Part shown: positions 17,212 to 26,560 of the stretch, in pieces
How positions within the stretch are numbered: position 1 is the stretch's first letter
How the letters are laid out: each line of letters starts with the position of its first letter
Assembly: GCF_003382365.1 (NCBI RefSeq)
Contig: NZ_QTSU01000001.1
Location: 2,046,001 to 2,110,000, forward strand
Length of the DNA stretch: 64,000 nucleotides
Reading direction: 5' to 3'
Source: Lysobacter silvisoli
GTDB lineage: Bacteria; Pseudomonadota; Gammaproteobacteria; Xanthomonadales; Xanthomonadaceae
Notes under the pieces: generated by a model
Database searches by the model: none
The model's input: only the letters and a program-made list of their open reading frames with translations
What the model was told of the DNA's origin: nothing
Made by a program: the position numbers and the translations under genes

Positions 17212-18315
17212 TCAGTCCAGGCGCTTGCGGAAGCGCAGGATCGCCAGCGTCATCATCACCGCGGTGAACGCCACCAGCGCGAGCACGTCCGGCCACAGCT
17301 CCCACAGGCTCGCGCCGCGCAGCATGACCCCGCGGATCAAGCGCAGGAAGTGGGTCAGCGGCAGCAGCTCGGCCAGCCACTGCACCACCCGCGGCATGCC
17401 GGCGAAGGGGAACATGAAACCCGACAGCAGGATCGAGGGCAGAAACACGAAGAAGGTCATCTGCATGGCCTGGAACTGCGACTGCGCTTTGGTCGAGATC
17501 ATCAGGCCCAGGGTCAGGTTGGCCAGGATCAGCAGCACCGCGGCCAGGTACACGTCCAGGGCGCTGCCCTGGATCGGCACCTGGAACAGGGTCAGCCCCA
17601 GCGCCAGCACCACCGTGGTCTGGACCAGGCCGATCACCGCATAAGGCAGCACCTTGCCGATCATCAGTTCGGCGCGGGTGATCGGGGTGGCGATCAGCAG
17701 TTCCATGTTGCCGCGTTCGCGCTCGCGCACGATGGCCACGCCGGTGAACAGCACCATGGTCATGGTCAGGATCACCCCGATCAGGCCGGGCACGATGTTC
17801 ACCGCCGAGCGCCGCTCCGGGTTGTAGAACGCGACCACGCCGATCGGCGCGTCGGCGCCGGGCACGATCTTGCGCTGCGCCGCGGCCGCGCTGTCCAGCG
17901 GCAGCTGCGCCAATTGCACCGCCGCGCTCTGGACCACGGTGTCGCTGCCGTCCACCAGCACCTGCACCGCCTCGCGGCCCTCGACCCGGCGGCGCTCGAA
18001 GTCCGGCGGCACCACCACGCCCACGCTGATTTCGCCGCGGCGCAGCCGGGCCATCAGTTCCTGCGGCGTGCGCGCCTCCACTGTCGGCTCGATCACGCCG
18101 GTGGCGATCATGTCCATGACCAGCGCGCGCGAACCGGCGGTGCCGGCCTGATCGGCGATGCCGGCCGACAGGCCGCGCAGGTTGAGGTTGATCGCGTAGC
18201 CGAACAGCACCAGCTGCATCACCGGGATACCCACGATCATGGCCAGGGTGATGCGGTCGCGGCGCAGCTGGCGCAGCTCCTTGATCACCACGGCCCAGAG
18301 CCGGCGCAGGGTCAT
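17212..18315 (-). CDS. ABC-2 type transporter permease (YbhS/YbhR type)
   Basis: A 367-residue inner-membrane permease. There is an N-terminal helix (LAMIVGIPVMQLVLFGYAI), then a periplasmic domain of about 150 residues, then five C-terminal helices starting near IVPGLIGVILTMTMVLF. The segment ERERGNMELLIATPI is characteristic of the ABC-2 efflux permeases. Start at ATG 18315 overlaps the ATPase stop (ATGA). The E. coli ybh system has two permeases; only one is present here, so it probably forms a homodimer. Confidence 0.9.
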   Translation of the reverse strand: MTLRRLWAVVIKELRQLRRDRITLAMIVGIPVMQLVLFGYAINLNLRGLSAGIADQAGTAGSRALVMDMIATGVIEPTVEARTPQELMARLRRGEISVGVVVPPDFERRRVEGREAVQVLVDGSDTVVQSAAVQLAQLPLDSAAAAQRKIVPGADAPIGVVAFYNPERRSAVNIVPGLIGVILTMTMVLFTGVAIVRERERGNMELLIATPITRAELMIGKVLPYAVIGLVQTTVVLALGLTLFQVPIQGSALDVYLAAVLLILANLTLGLMISTKAQSQFQAMQMTFFVFLPSILLSGFMFPFAGMPRVVQWLAELLPLTHFLRLIRGVMLRGASLWELWPDVLALVAFTAVMMTLAILRFRKRLD

Positions 18316-19283
18316 GCGGCACGCTCCTGCGCGGCGCCGCCGCCCTGCTCGCGCCCGCGGGTGGCGGCGACGAATACGTCTTCCAGGTTGGGCTGCGAGG
18401 CGCCGACCTCGGCCTGCAGGCCGGCCTGCGCCAGCGCCTGGCGGGCCTGCGCGGCGACGTCGCCGCCGGCCGCGGACAGCACGCGCAGGTCGTTGCCGAT
18501 CTGGGCCACGCTGAGCACGCCGGGCAGTCGCAGCAGCGCGCGCTGGGCCTGGCGCGGCTGTTGCGCGCGCACTTCCAGGGTGCGGCCGGCCAGCGCTCCG
18601 GTGAGTTCGGCCGGCGTGCCGTCGGCCACCAGAACGCCGCGGTCCAGGATCGCCAGGCGGTGGCAGCGCTCGGCCTCGTCCATATAGTGGGTGGAGACCA
18701 GGAGGGTGGTGCCGGCATCGGCCAGTTCGAACAGCTTTTCCCAGAAATCGCGGCGCGACTCGGGATCGACCGCGCTGGTGGGTTCGTCCAGGAACAGCAG
18801 TTCGGGCTGGTGGATCACCGCGCCGGCCAGCGCCAGGCGCTGCTTCTGGCCGCCGCTCATGGTGCCGGCCAATTGCTTCTGCCGGTCTTCGAAGCGGTAC
18901 TGGGCGATGAGTTCGTCGATGCGGCTTGCGGCTTGCGCCTTGGGGATGTCCTGTACCGCGGCCAGGAACTCCAGGTTCTCGCGCACGCTGAGGTCTTCGA
19001 ACAGCGAGAACTTCTGGGTCATGTAGCCGATGCGCCGGCGCAAGGCTTCGGCTTGTTCGGGAATGCGCAGGCCCAGCACCTCGATCTCGCCGGCGCTGGG
19101 CGTGAGCAGGCCGCAGAGCATGCGGATGGTGGTCGACTTGCCCGAGCCGTTCGGGCCCAGGAAGCCGTAGACGCAGGCACGCGGCACCGTCAGGTCGACC
19201 GAGTCCACCGCGAGCAGTTCGCCGAAGCGCTTGCTCAGGCCGCGCGCGCGGATCGCCGGGGCCTGCTCGCCGCCGGCGTTCAT
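18312..19283 (-). CDS. ABC transporter ATP-binding protein (YbhF type)
   Basis: A 323-residue ATPase with one nucleotide-binding domain. Walker A is GPNGSGKS, the signature SGGQKQR, Walker B LLFLDEPTS, followed by the H-loop VSTHY. A C-terminal extension of about 90 residues (from GRTLEVRAQQP) is typical of drug-efflux ABC-2 ATPases. E. coli YbhF has two fused NBDs; this one is single. Start at 19283 lies in an ATGA with the HlyD gene, and its own stop lies in an ATGA with the permease gene. Confidence 0.92.
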   Translation of the reverse strand: MNAGGEQAPAIRARGLSKRFGELLAVDSVDLTVPRACVYGFLGPNGSGKSTTIRMLCGLLTPSAGEIEVLGLRIPEQAEALRRRIGYMTQKFSLFEDLSVRENLEFLAAVQDIPKAQAASRIDELIAQYRFEDRQKQLAGTMSGGQKQRLALAGAVIHQPELLFLDEPTSAVDPESRRDFWEKLFELADAGTTLLVSTHYMDEAERCHRLAILDRGVLVADGTPAELTGALAGRTLEVRAQQPRQAQRALLRLPGVLSVAQIGNDLRVLSAAGGDVAAQARQALAQAGLQAEVGASQPNLEDVFVAATRGREQGGGAAQERAA

Positions 19284-20272
19284 GGCGCGGCCGCCGCGAA
19301 CTCGACCCGCACCGGCAGGCCGGCCGGCAGCTGCGCGGCATCGGCGCCGGTGAGGGTCACTTCGGCCAGGTAGCTCAGGCGCGCGGCGTCCTTGCCGGTC
19401 AACGCGTAATAGGGCGTGAAGCTGGGATCGCTGCGAATCATGCGCACGCGCCCGGGCAGCGCCTGCTCGCGTCCGTCGATGTAGACGCGCGCGTTCTGGC
19501 CCACGCGCACGCTGGCGCGGATCGGCTCGGGCACGTACACGCGTGCATAGGGCGCATCGCCCACCAGCATGATCGCCAGCGGCGCGCCCAGCGGGGCCTG
19601 GTCGCCGAGCCTGTACGGCAGGCTGTCGACGGTGCCGGCGCGCGGCGCCACCACGTCCAGCTTCTGCAGGGTGACCGCCTGCGCGGCGGCCTGCGCCTGC
19701 GCCGCGGCCAGCGCCGAGCGGCCCTGCGCGAGCTGTTCGCTGCGGGTGCCGTGTTCCAGTTCCAGCAGCGCCGCTTGTGCCGCGCGCACCTGCGCGTCGG
19801 CGTTGCCGGCGGCGGCGCGCGCGCGGTCCACGTCGGAGGCGGCGACCAGGCGCTGCCGGCCCAGCGGCTGCAGGCGCGCGTAGTAGGCGCGCGCATCGGC
19901 GGCCTGGGCCTGGGCGGCGTTGAGGCTGGCGCGCGCCTGGGCGATGGCCTCGCTGCGCGGGCCGGCCTGCAGTTCGGCCAGCGCCTCGTCGGCCTGGCGC
20001 GCCTGCGCCTGCAACGCGTCCAACTGCGAGCGCGTGCGCGCGACTTCCAACTGCAGCAGCGGCGTACCGGCGGCCACGCGCTGGCCTTCGCGCACGTCGA
20101 TGCGCACCAGTTTTTCCGCGGCCGGGGCTGGCAGGGTGATGCGGTCCCACTCCAGCGTGCCCAAGGCCTGCGGGCGGTCTTCGCCGCAGGCGCCCAACAG
20201 CAGCGCCAGCGACGCGGGGAGGATCCAGTGCGAGCGAGACATGGCGGCGCTCCGCTTGTGCATGCGTTTCAT
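19280..20272 (-). CDS. HlyD-family periplasmic adaptor, predicted lipoprotein (YbhG type)
   Basis: A 330-residue membrane-fusion protein that should link the ABC permease to an outer-membrane channel. The N-terminus has a lipoprotein signal ending LLLGAC. A biotinyl-lipoyl half-motif is followed by a long alanine/glutamine-rich coiled coil (about residues 70-200) and a beta-barrel region with VYVPEPIRASVRVGQ. The ATG at 20272 (MKRMHKRSAAMSRSHW) is preferred since upstream sequence overlaps tetR. A third start at MSRSHW (10 codons on) is also possible. Confidence 0.88.
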   Translation of the reverse strand: MKRMHKRSAAMSRSHWILPASLALLLGACGEDRPQALGTLEWDRITLPAPAAEKLVRIDVREGQRVAAGTPLLQLEVARTRSQLDALQAQARQADEALAELQAGPRSEAIAQARASLNAAQAQAADARAYYARLQPLGRQRLVAASDVDRARAAAGNADAQVRAAQAALLELEHGTRSEQLAQGRSALAAAQAQAAAQAVTLQKLDVVAPRAGTVDSLPYRLGDQAPLGAPLAIMLVGDAPYARVYVPEPIRASVRVGQNARVYIDGREQALPGRVRMIRSDPSFTPYYALTGKDAARLSYLAEVTLTGADAAQLPAGLPVRVEFAAAAP

Positions 20273-20282
20273 GGAGGTGTCC

Positions 20283-20963
20283 TCAGCCGCAGCCCAGGCC
20301 GCGGTCGAGCAAGGCGATGGTGTGTTCGCGCAACGCGGCGCCATCGAAGGTTTCCACCCCGAACACGCGCTGCCAGACCGGCGCACCGGCGATCGGGAAC
20401 AGGGTCAGGCCGACCAGCGACACCACCAGGAAGCGCGGGTCCAGGTCCGGGTTGAGCTGGCCGTCGCGCTGCGCCTGGGCGAAGCGCTGGGCCAGCATTT
20501 GCGGCAGTTGCGGGCCGATCTGGTCGACCAGCAGATCGCGCAGCGCGCCGCCTTCGCACAGCACTTCGCGCACCCACAGCGACGGGAACCAGGGGTGCTG
20601 GGCGACGGTGTCGCCGATGCCGCGGACGAAAGCCGCGACCGTCTGCGCCATGTCGCCGCCCGCGGCGGCCAGCGGCTCGCGCAGGATCGCGATGGCCGGC
20701 AGGATCCGCTCCTGGATCGCCGCCTCCAGCAGCCGGTCCTTGTCGCCGAAGTAGTAATGCACCAACGCCGGGTTGACCCCGGCTTCAACCGCGATGCTGC
20801 GCAGCGCGGTAGCGGCGATGCCCTGCCGGGTGTAGCAGGCGATGGCCGCGTCGAGCATGCGCGAGCGCAGATCGGGGCCGTCGGCGGCGGGGCGGCCGGG
20901 GGCGCGCTTGGCGGCCGCGGTCTTGCGCGGGCGGCGGGGTTTCGGGGGCGCTTCGGAGGTCAT
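20283..20963 (-). CDS. TetR family repressor of the efflux operon
   Basis: A 226-residue regulator. A basic, Pro/Lys/Arg-rich N-terminal tail of about 30 residues comes first. The helix-turn-helix domain at about 31-80 reads MLDAAIACYTRQGIAATALR then NPALVHYYFGDKDRL, the classic TetR signature. It starts the operon and ends 10 bases before the HlyD gene. By analogy with the E. coli ybiH(cecR)-ybhGFSR operon it should repress its own operon and respond to an efflux substrate. Candidate operator at 20971-20992. Confidence 0.9.
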   Translation of the reverse strand: MTSEAPPKPRRPRKTAAAKRAPGRPAADGPDLRSRMLDAAIACYTRQGIAATALRSIAVEAGVNPALVHYYFGDKDRLLEAAIQERILPAIAILREPLAAAGGDMAQTVAAFVRGIGDTVAQHPWFPSLWVREVLCEGGALRDLLVDQIGPQLPQMLAQRFAQAQRDGQLNPDLDPRFLVVSLVGLTLFPIAGAPVWQRVFGVETFDGAALREHTIALLDRGLGCG

Positions 20964-20970
20964 GAGGCAT

Positions 20971-20992
20971 ATTTAATTCAATGTTTAATTAG
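20971..20992 (-). promoter_or_regulatory. Candidate TetR operator / AT-rich promoter
   Basis: Immediately upstream of the tetR start is an AT-rich stretch with two copies of TTTAATT 12 bases apart (ATTTAATTCAATG then TTTAATTAGAT). In this GC-rich setting it stands out and is well placed to overlap the promoter. Direct evidence of binding is lacking. Confidence 0.4.
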
Positions 20993-21209
20993 ATCGCAAG
21001 AGCGAGCCGACGGACGGTAGGGGCCGCGGGGCTCGGCATGGGCACGATCCGGCGCCGGATAGCCGAGATGTCGCAGCCCCCTAGACCGGCTGCGTTCGTG
21101 GCAACAGGGCCGGCGGACGGAGCTGACGGAGTCGGCTCGGCGTCCAACGCCGAAACGACGGTTCCGACGCAATGCCGCTTCCGCACCTATTTCCAATGTC
21201 CCCACACCC

Positions 21210-21306
21210 GTCATTCCGGCGAAGGCCGGAACCCATTGGGCAGGTGCTCACCGCCGCGAGCGCGTGGCGCGCATCGAAATAGGTACCGGCTTTCGCCGGA
21301 ATGACG
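21210..21306. repeat. Inverted repeat of the CGTCATTCCGGCGAA family
   Basis: The left arm starts CGTCATTCCGGCGAAGGCCG at 21210. The right arm, ending at 21306, is CCGGCTTTCGCCGGAATGACG with an imperfect match (about 3 mismatches over 26 bases). It is the same family as 127-238, with a loop of about 45 bases. Confidence 0.8.
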
Positions 21307-21662
21307 ATGGGGTTGTATGCGCGCTAGCGAAACAGCCCGGGCGACGCGGTGGCTCGCGCTCCGGTGGGTCGCGACGAACTCGTCCGTTGCGTTTCGCCGC
21401 AATCAGGCGGCGCATGAAACGCCGCGATTCCAGCGCGCGCCAGGCCGTGTACTCACGCCGCCGTCCCGGCCCTTGGAGCAACGCCTGGATTCGCCGGACG
21501 CAGGACCGCCTGACGATGCCCGCCCTGCGGCGGTTAGCCGCACACGAAGCGCGCGGGCTACGCGCATCGGCAGCCGAATTCGCGCCATCGCCGCAAACGC
21601 GCGCAACCTGCAACGCAGTGGTCTAATCGCCGCAACACCCCAGCCGCCTCGCGCTATCCCCC
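21307..21662. other. Intergenic region, nothing recognised
   Basis: About 350 bases between the inverted repeat and the small membrane protein gene. Several overlapping open frames exist on both strands, but they are arginine/alanine-rich, lack ribosome-binding sites and show no motif. A 70-codon frame at 21414-21626 (+) is the most gene-like and still unconvincing. Confidence 0.5.
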
Positions 21663-21896
21663 ATGCCCGCCCCGTCCGCCTCCCCTTCCCTGCTAGCGCG
21701 CGGCGCGCTGGGCTTCTGGTTCCTGGGGCTAGGCGCGCTGGGCCTGCTGCGCGGCGCGATGCGCGCGTTCCGCCATGGCGCGTTCGCGGCCGACGGCACG
21801 ACCTGGATCTGGCTGATCGGCTCGGCCTTGCTCGCCGACTACGGCGCGTGGGCGGTGCTGCGCGCCTGGCGCAGCGGCCGCACGCGCGCGGACTGA
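21663..21896 (+). CDS. Small membrane protein, two predicted helices
   Basis: A 77-residue protein with hydrophobic helices at about residues 11-32 (LARGALGFWFLGLGALGLL) and 46-64 (WIWLIGSALLADYGAWAVL). A basic tail (RAWRSGRTRAD) suggests a cytoplasmic C-terminus. No family recognised. It lies 68 bases upstream of phoH on the same strand and may be cotranscribed. Confidence 0.55.
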   Translation: MPAPSASPSLLARGALGFWFLGLGALGLLRGAMRAFRHGAFAADGTTWIWLIGSALLADYGAWAVLRAWRSGRTRAD

Positions 21897-21964
21897 ACGG
21901 CGCACGCGCCGGGCTTTGCCAAACCGCGCGCGCAGGCGCAAGCTGACACACCCGCCGCGATGCT

Positions 21965-22981
21965 ATGCCGCGGCCCATGGAAGACGCTCCCCCGATGTCC
22001 GCACGCACCACCTCCGAATTCGTCCTGGAACCGGCCGAAACCGAACGCCTGGCCAACCTCAGCGGCCCGTTCGACGGCCATCTGCGCCAAATCGAACTGC
22101 GCCTGGGCGTGGAAATCGCCAACCGCGGCAACGTGTTCCGCGTGGTCGGCCCGACCGCGGCCGTGAACAAGGCCGAAAGGCTGCTGCGCCAGCTGTGGAA
22201 GGACGCGGCCGAAGAAACGCTGGACGAAGGCGCGATCCACCTGGCCTTGGCCGAAGCGCAGGCCGACGGCCTGGTCAACGCCGACATCGAACCGCAGGAA
22301 GTGGCGATCCGGGTCAAGCGCGGCACCATCCGCGGGCGCGGCGCCAACCAGGCCAAGTACCTGCACGCCATCGCCACCCACGACATCAATTTCGGCATCG
22401 GCCCGGCCGGTACCGGCAAGACCTTCCTGGCCGTGGCCTCGGCGGTGGAAGCGCTGAACGAGTCGCGCGTGCAGCGCCTGATCCTGGTGCGCCCGGCGGT
22501 GGAAGCCGGCGAGAAGCTGGGTTTCCTGCCCGGCGACCTGACCCAGAAGGTCGACCCCTACCTGCGCCCGCTCTACGACGCCCTGTACGAAATGCTCGGC
22601 GTGGAGAAGGTGGTCAAGCTGCTGGAAAAGAACGTGATCGAGATCGCGCCGCTGGCCTACATGCGCGGACGCACGCTTAACGATGCCTATGTGATTCTGG
22701 ACGAAGCGCAGAACACCACGATCGAGCAGATGAAGATGTTCCTGACCCGCATCGGCTACGGCAGCACCGCGGTGGTCACCGGCGACCTCACCCAGATCGA
22801 CCTGCCGCGCCACGTGAAGTCGGGCCTAAAGGACGCGCTGGACGTGCTGCGCAACGTCGACGGCATCAGCTTCACCTTCTTCGAGGCGCGCGACGTGGTC
22901 CGCCATCCGCTGGTGGCGCGCATCGTCACCGCCTACGACGCGCGCGACGCCGAGACCGCGCAGACCGGCCCCAACGCCTGA
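21965..22981 (+). CDS. ybeZ: PhoH-like ATPase (YbeZ)
   Basis: A 338-residue P-loop NTPase linked to RNA metabolism and to YbeY. The N-terminal KH-like region (about 40-75) precedes the PhoH domain. Walker A is GPAGTGKT (146-153), Walker B VILDEAQN, followed by TGDLTQIDLP. Starts at 21965, 21977 (MEDAPPM) or 21995 (MSARTT) are possible. It precedes ybeY by 10 bases, the conserved ybeZ-ybeY pair that cooperates in 16S rRNA maturation and ribosome quality control. Confidence 0.94.
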   Translation: MPRPMEDAPPMSARTTSEFVLEPAETERLANLSGPFDGHLRQIELRLGVEIANRGNVFRVVGPTAAVNKAERLLRQLWKDAAEETLDEGAIHLALAEAQADGLVNADIEPQEVAIRVKRGTIRGRGANQAKYLHAIATHDINFGIGPAGTGKTFLAVASAVEALNESRVQRLILVRPAVEAGEKLGFLPGDLTQKVDPYLRPLYDALYEMLGVEKVVKLLEKNVIEIAPLAYMRGRTLNDAYVILDEAQNTTIEQMKMFLTRIGYGSTAVVTGDLTQIDLPRHVKSGLKDALDVLRNVDGISFTFFEARDVVRHPLVARIVTAYDARDAETAQTGPNA

Positions 22982-22991
22982 GCCCGCGCCC

Positions 22992-23474
22992 ATGACCCGA
23001 GGCCCCGTCCGCCTGGATGTCGCGATCAACTACGCGGTGCCGCGCACCGGCATCCCCGCCGCGGTGAGCTTCCGCAAATGGGTGGCCGCCGCGCTGGACA
23101 GCCGCATCCGCGAGGCCGACCTGGCGATCCGCGTCGTCGGCAGCAAGGAAGGCCGCGCGCTCAACCGCCATTACCGCGGCCGCGACTACGCCACCAACGT
23201 GCTCAGCTTCCCCGCCGAAATCCCCGAAGGCCTGCCCAAGGGCGTGAAGTTTCCGCTGCTGGGCGACCTGGTGATCTGCGCGCCGGTGGTGGCGCGCGAG
23301 GCGCGCGAACAGAAAAAGCCGCTGGTCGCGCATTACGCCCACCTCACCGTGCATGGCGCCCTGCACCTGCTGGGCTGGGACCACGAAGACGAACGCGAAG
23401 CCGAGTGCATGGAGCAGTTGGAACGCGAGATTCTGGCGGGGCTGGGGATCGCGGATCCGTATCTGGAAGACTGA
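22992..23474 (+). CDS. ybeY: Endoribonuclease YbeY
   Basis: A 160-residue zinc-dependent endoribonuclease needed for 16S rRNA 3' maturation. The metal motif HGALHLLGWDH has the three histidines H121, H125 and H131. NVLSFPAE and LLGDLVICAPVV are family signatures. In E. coli ybeX (corC) and lnt follow; here the next genes are unrelated and corC lies 13.2 kb downstream. Confidence 0.95.
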   Translation: MTRGPVRLDVAINYAVPRTGIPAAVSFRKWVAAALDSRIREADLAIRVVGSKEGRALNRHYRGRDYATNVLSFPAEIPEGLPKGVKFPLLGDLVICAPVVAREAREQKKPLVAHYAHLTVHGALHLLGWDHEDEREAECMEQLEREILAGLGIADPYLED

Positions 23475-23824
23475 CTCATCGGGCCAGATGCCTGATCTCG
23501 GGAAGCGCGATGCCGATCAAACGGGAAGGGCGTTTCCTCCTAAGCCACGACTTGGCCCATACCAGCTGCCTGGGCATCGAATCTTCGATGCTCTCCGGGA
23601 CTGCGTCGACGAGATCAATCGCCGAGGGCTACGTGGAGCCTTCGGCTCGCCCGCGTTCGGATTCCACGAGACCGGTCTCAACAGCCGCCTGCGGCCGCGT
23701 GTCGAACGACGCGGGGCGGCGGCTCGCGAGCCGCCTGCCCAAGCTCAAGTTCGCATACGTGCAAGGTCCGGTGACCGGCCTGGCCTAGCAGCGTCCGCGA
23801 TGACGGTGTCGCCGCGACCTAGGT
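23475..23824. other. Intergenic region, nothing recognised
   Basis: About 350 bases between the converging ends of ybeY and the M16 peptidase gene. A 92-codon frame from 23510 to 23788 (+) exists, but has no ribosome-binding site, no motif and a serine/arginine-rich composition. Its lower codon-position bias may indicate decayed sequence. Confidence 0.5.
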
Positions 23825-26560
23825 TCATTCCGCCTGCGCCCGCACCACCTCGCCGAAGTTCAGTTCGCGCACGCCGGCTTCGATCTTCTTCAGGTCGCCG
23901 ACCACGATCCACACCAGCTCGTCGGGCTGGACGACCTTGCCGGCGCGCGCCAGCGCGTCCGGGTCCAACGCGCGCAGGCGCTGGGCGTAATCGTAGTAAT
24001 ACTCCGGCGCGCGGCCGGTGTTGGCGATGTCGCCGCCGGCGGCGATCAGCGAGTCCAGGGTCTCGAAACGCCCGGGCAGGCGCGCGACCTGGCTGCGCAT
24101 GATGCTTTCGTACTCCTCGCCGGCCAGCGGACGCGCGCCGGCGACGCCGCGGATCTCCTTCAACACCTCGACCATCGACTCCTTGGTCTTGTCGGTCTGC
24201 ACCGGCGCGATCACGGTGAACGCGCGCGGGCCGCGCGCGCCGGACAGGCCGCCGGAGGTGCCGTAGGACCAGTGCTTTTCCAGGCGCAGGTTGCGGTTGA
24301 GGCGCGAGGTGGCCATGCCGCCGAAGTTGCGCATCACCGTTTCCAGCGCCAGGTCCTGGTCGCTGGCACCGGTGGGCCCCAGGTGCGCGGCCAGGATCAC
24401 CGACTGCGGCGCATCGGGCTTGTCGATCAGCACCACCTTGCCGCGGCCGGGCGACTGCGTTGCGCTCAGCGACTTCTGCGGCGCGGCGCCGCCCTGCCAG
24501 TTGCCGAAGCTGCGTTCCAATTCGGGCTTGAGCGCGTCCATGGTCACGTCGCCGGCGACGATCAGGGTCGCGTTGGACGGCACGAACCAGCGTGCGTGCC
24601 ACGACTGCAGGGCTGAACGCGGCAGCGCGGCGACGGACGCCTCCTTGCCCAGGCTGCCGCCGGCATTGCCGTAGGCATGGCCGGGGCCGAACAGCAGCGG
24701 CGGCAGCGTGCGCGTGGCCGCGCCGGCGGGGCTGGCGCGCTGCTGCTCGATCGCGGCCAGCTGCTGCTTGCGCTGGATCTCGACCATGTCGGCCGGGAAC
24801 GCGGGGTTGCGCGCCACGTCGGCCAGCAAGGCCAGCGACCCGCCCAGGTTCGGGCGCAGCGCGGTCAGGTAGACCAGCGACTGATCCAGGCTGTTGCCCA
24901 CGCCCAGGGTCGCGCCCAAGGCGTCGCGCTCGTCGACCAAGCGGAAGGTGTCGCGGCTGGTGGTGCCCTTCAACAGCAAATCGAGGGCGAAGCGCGAGGT
25001 GCCGGGCGCATCGGCCGGATCGGCGCTGGCACCCGCATCCACCGCCAGCGCCACGTTGACCAGCGGTGCCGAGTGGCGCTCCAGCAACATGACCTTGAGG
25101 CCGTTGGACAGCGTGGTGCGCTGGACCTTGGGGAAATCGACCTGCGGCGGCGCGCCCAGTGCGGGCAGCTGGCTGCGGTCGAAACCGTCGCGACCGGCGC
25201 TGAGCTGCGGGAACGGCGCCACGGTCAGGGTCGCGTGGTGGCGGCCCAGCCATTCGCGCGCGGCCGACTGCACCTGGGCCGGGCTCAGGCCGGCCAGATC
25301 GTTCAGCCGCTTGAGGTAGGCCTCCGGATCGCCGAAATAGGTTTCGCTTTCGGCCAGCACGTCGGAACGGCCGCCGAAGCCGCCCAGGCGCTGGCTGTTG
25401 CGCGCGAAGTCGGCCAGGTAGCGGCTGCGCGCACGCTGCAATTCCGCCGCGGCCGGGCCCTGCGCGAGCAGCTTGGCCAGGGTGGCGTCCAGTTCGCGCT
25501 CGGCTTGGAGCGGATCGGCGCCGGGTTTGACGTCGACGGTGACCACGAAGGTGCTGGTCAGCTGCTTGTCCCAGACCGAAGCCGAGACGTCGGTGGCCAG
25601 TTGGGTATCGAACACCAGGCGCTTGCTCAGCGGCGCGCTCTCGCTGCCGGCCAGCACGCTGGCGAACAGCTCCATCGCGTGCACGTCGCGCTCGCCCATC
25701 GGCGGCAGGTGCCAGACCCGGTAGATGCGGTGCTGCGGCACGCGGTCCTGCACGGTGTCGCGCAGGTCCTGCTCCAGCGCCGGCACCCAGGTCTGGATGC
25801 GCGGCAGCGGCGGGCCGGGCGGAATCGCGGCGAAGTACTTGCTCGCCAGCGCGCGCGCCTGCTCTACCGTGATGTCGCCGGCCAGCGACAGCACCGCGTT
25901 GTTGGGGCCGTAATAGGTCGCGTACCACTGTTTGATGTCGTCGAGCTTGGCCGCCTGCAGGTCTTCCATGCTGCCGATGGTCGACCAGCTGTACGGATGC
26001 GAGTACGGATAGATCAGCTGCACCAGGCGGTCGAACACGCGGCCGTAAGGCTGGTTCTCGCCCTGGCGCTTCTCGTTCTGGACCACGCCGCGCTCGCGCT
26101 CGAGCATCTCCTGGTTGATGTTGCCGGCCAGGAAGCCCATGCGGTCGGCTTCCAGGTACAAGGTGCGCTCCAGGCCCGACACCGGCACGTCCTCGAAGAA
26201 GTTGGTGCGGTCGGTGTTGGTGGTGCCGTTGCGGTTGTTCGCGCCCAGGTCGTCCATCGCCTCGCGGAAGCCGTGCGGGTAGTTCTGGCTGCCGTTGAAG
26301 AAGAAGTGCTCGAACAGGTGGGCGAATCCGGTGCGGCCGCGGCGCTCGTCGCGCGAGCCCACGTGGTACCAGACGTTGACCGCCACCAGCGGCACGCTGT
26401 GGTCCTCGTGCACCAGCACGGTCAGGCCGTTGGGCAGCACGATCTTCTCGTGTTTGATGCGCAGGCTTTCCGGCGCGGGCACGGCCGGAGCGGGCGACGC
26501 GGCCCAGGCGGGCACGGACAGGATGGCCAGGGACAGCAGCAAGGGGGCGATTGCGCGCAT
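23825..26560 (-). CDS. Periplasmic M16 family zinc peptidase, two tandem M16 units
   Basis: A 911-residue exported peptidase with signal peptide MRAIAPLLLSLAILSVPAWA. The N-terminal unit has the inverted zinc motif HLFEH (H81, E84, H85); the third ligand is probably E163 in VVQNEKRQ. The C-terminal unit, starting near residue 470 (VDFPKVQRTTLSNGLKV), has a degenerate site and should form the second half of the clamshell. M16 enzymes degrade peptides held inside the chamber. It could feed the peptide transporters encoded later in the window. Confidence 0.92.
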   Translation of the reverse strand: MRAIAPLLLSLAILSVPAWAASPAPAVPAPESLRIKHEKIVLPNGLTVLVHEDHSVPLVAVNVWYHVGSRDERRGRTGFAHLFEHFFFNGSQNYPHGFREAMDDLGANNRNGTTNTDRTNFFEDVPVSGLERTLYLEADRMGFLAGNINQEMLERERGVVQNEKRQGENQPYGRVFDRLVQLIYPYSHPYSWSTIGSMEDLQAAKLDDIKQWYATYYGPNNAVLSLAGDITVEQARALASKYFAAIPPGPPLPRIQTWVPALEQDLRDTVQDRVPQHRIYRVWHLPPMGERDVHAMELFASVLAGSESAPLSKRLVFDTQLATDVSASVWDKQLTSTFVVTVDVKPGADPLQAERELDATLAKLLAQGPAAAELQRARSRYLADFARNSQRLGGFGGRSDVLAESETYFGDPEAYLKRLNDLAGLSPAQVQSAAREWLGRHHATLTVAPFPQLSAGRDGFDRSQLPALGAPPQVDFPKVQRTTLSNGLKVMLLERHSAPLVNVALAVDAGASADPADAPGTSRFALDLLLKGTTSRDTFRLVDERDALGATLGVGNSLDQSLVYLTALRPNLGGSLALLADVARNPAFPADMVEIQRKQQLAAIEQQRASPAGAATRTLPPLLFGPGHAYGNAGGSLGKEASVAALPRSALQSWHARWFVPSNATLIVAGDVTMDALKPELERSFGNWQGGAAPQKSLSATQSPGRGKVVLIDKPDAPQSVILAAHLGPTGASDQDLALETVMRNFGGMATSRLNRNLRLEKHWSYGTSGGLSGARGPRAFTVIAPVQTDKTKESMVEVLKEIRGVAGARPLAGEEYESIMRSQVARLPGRFETLDSLIAAGGDIANTGRAPEYYYDYAQRLRALDPDALARAGKVVQPDELVWIVVGDLKKIEAGVRELNFGEVVRAQAE

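Noticed and set aside
23510-23788. 92-codon frame after ybeY
   Set aside because: No ribosome-binding site, no motif, serine/arginine-rich; left as intergenic.
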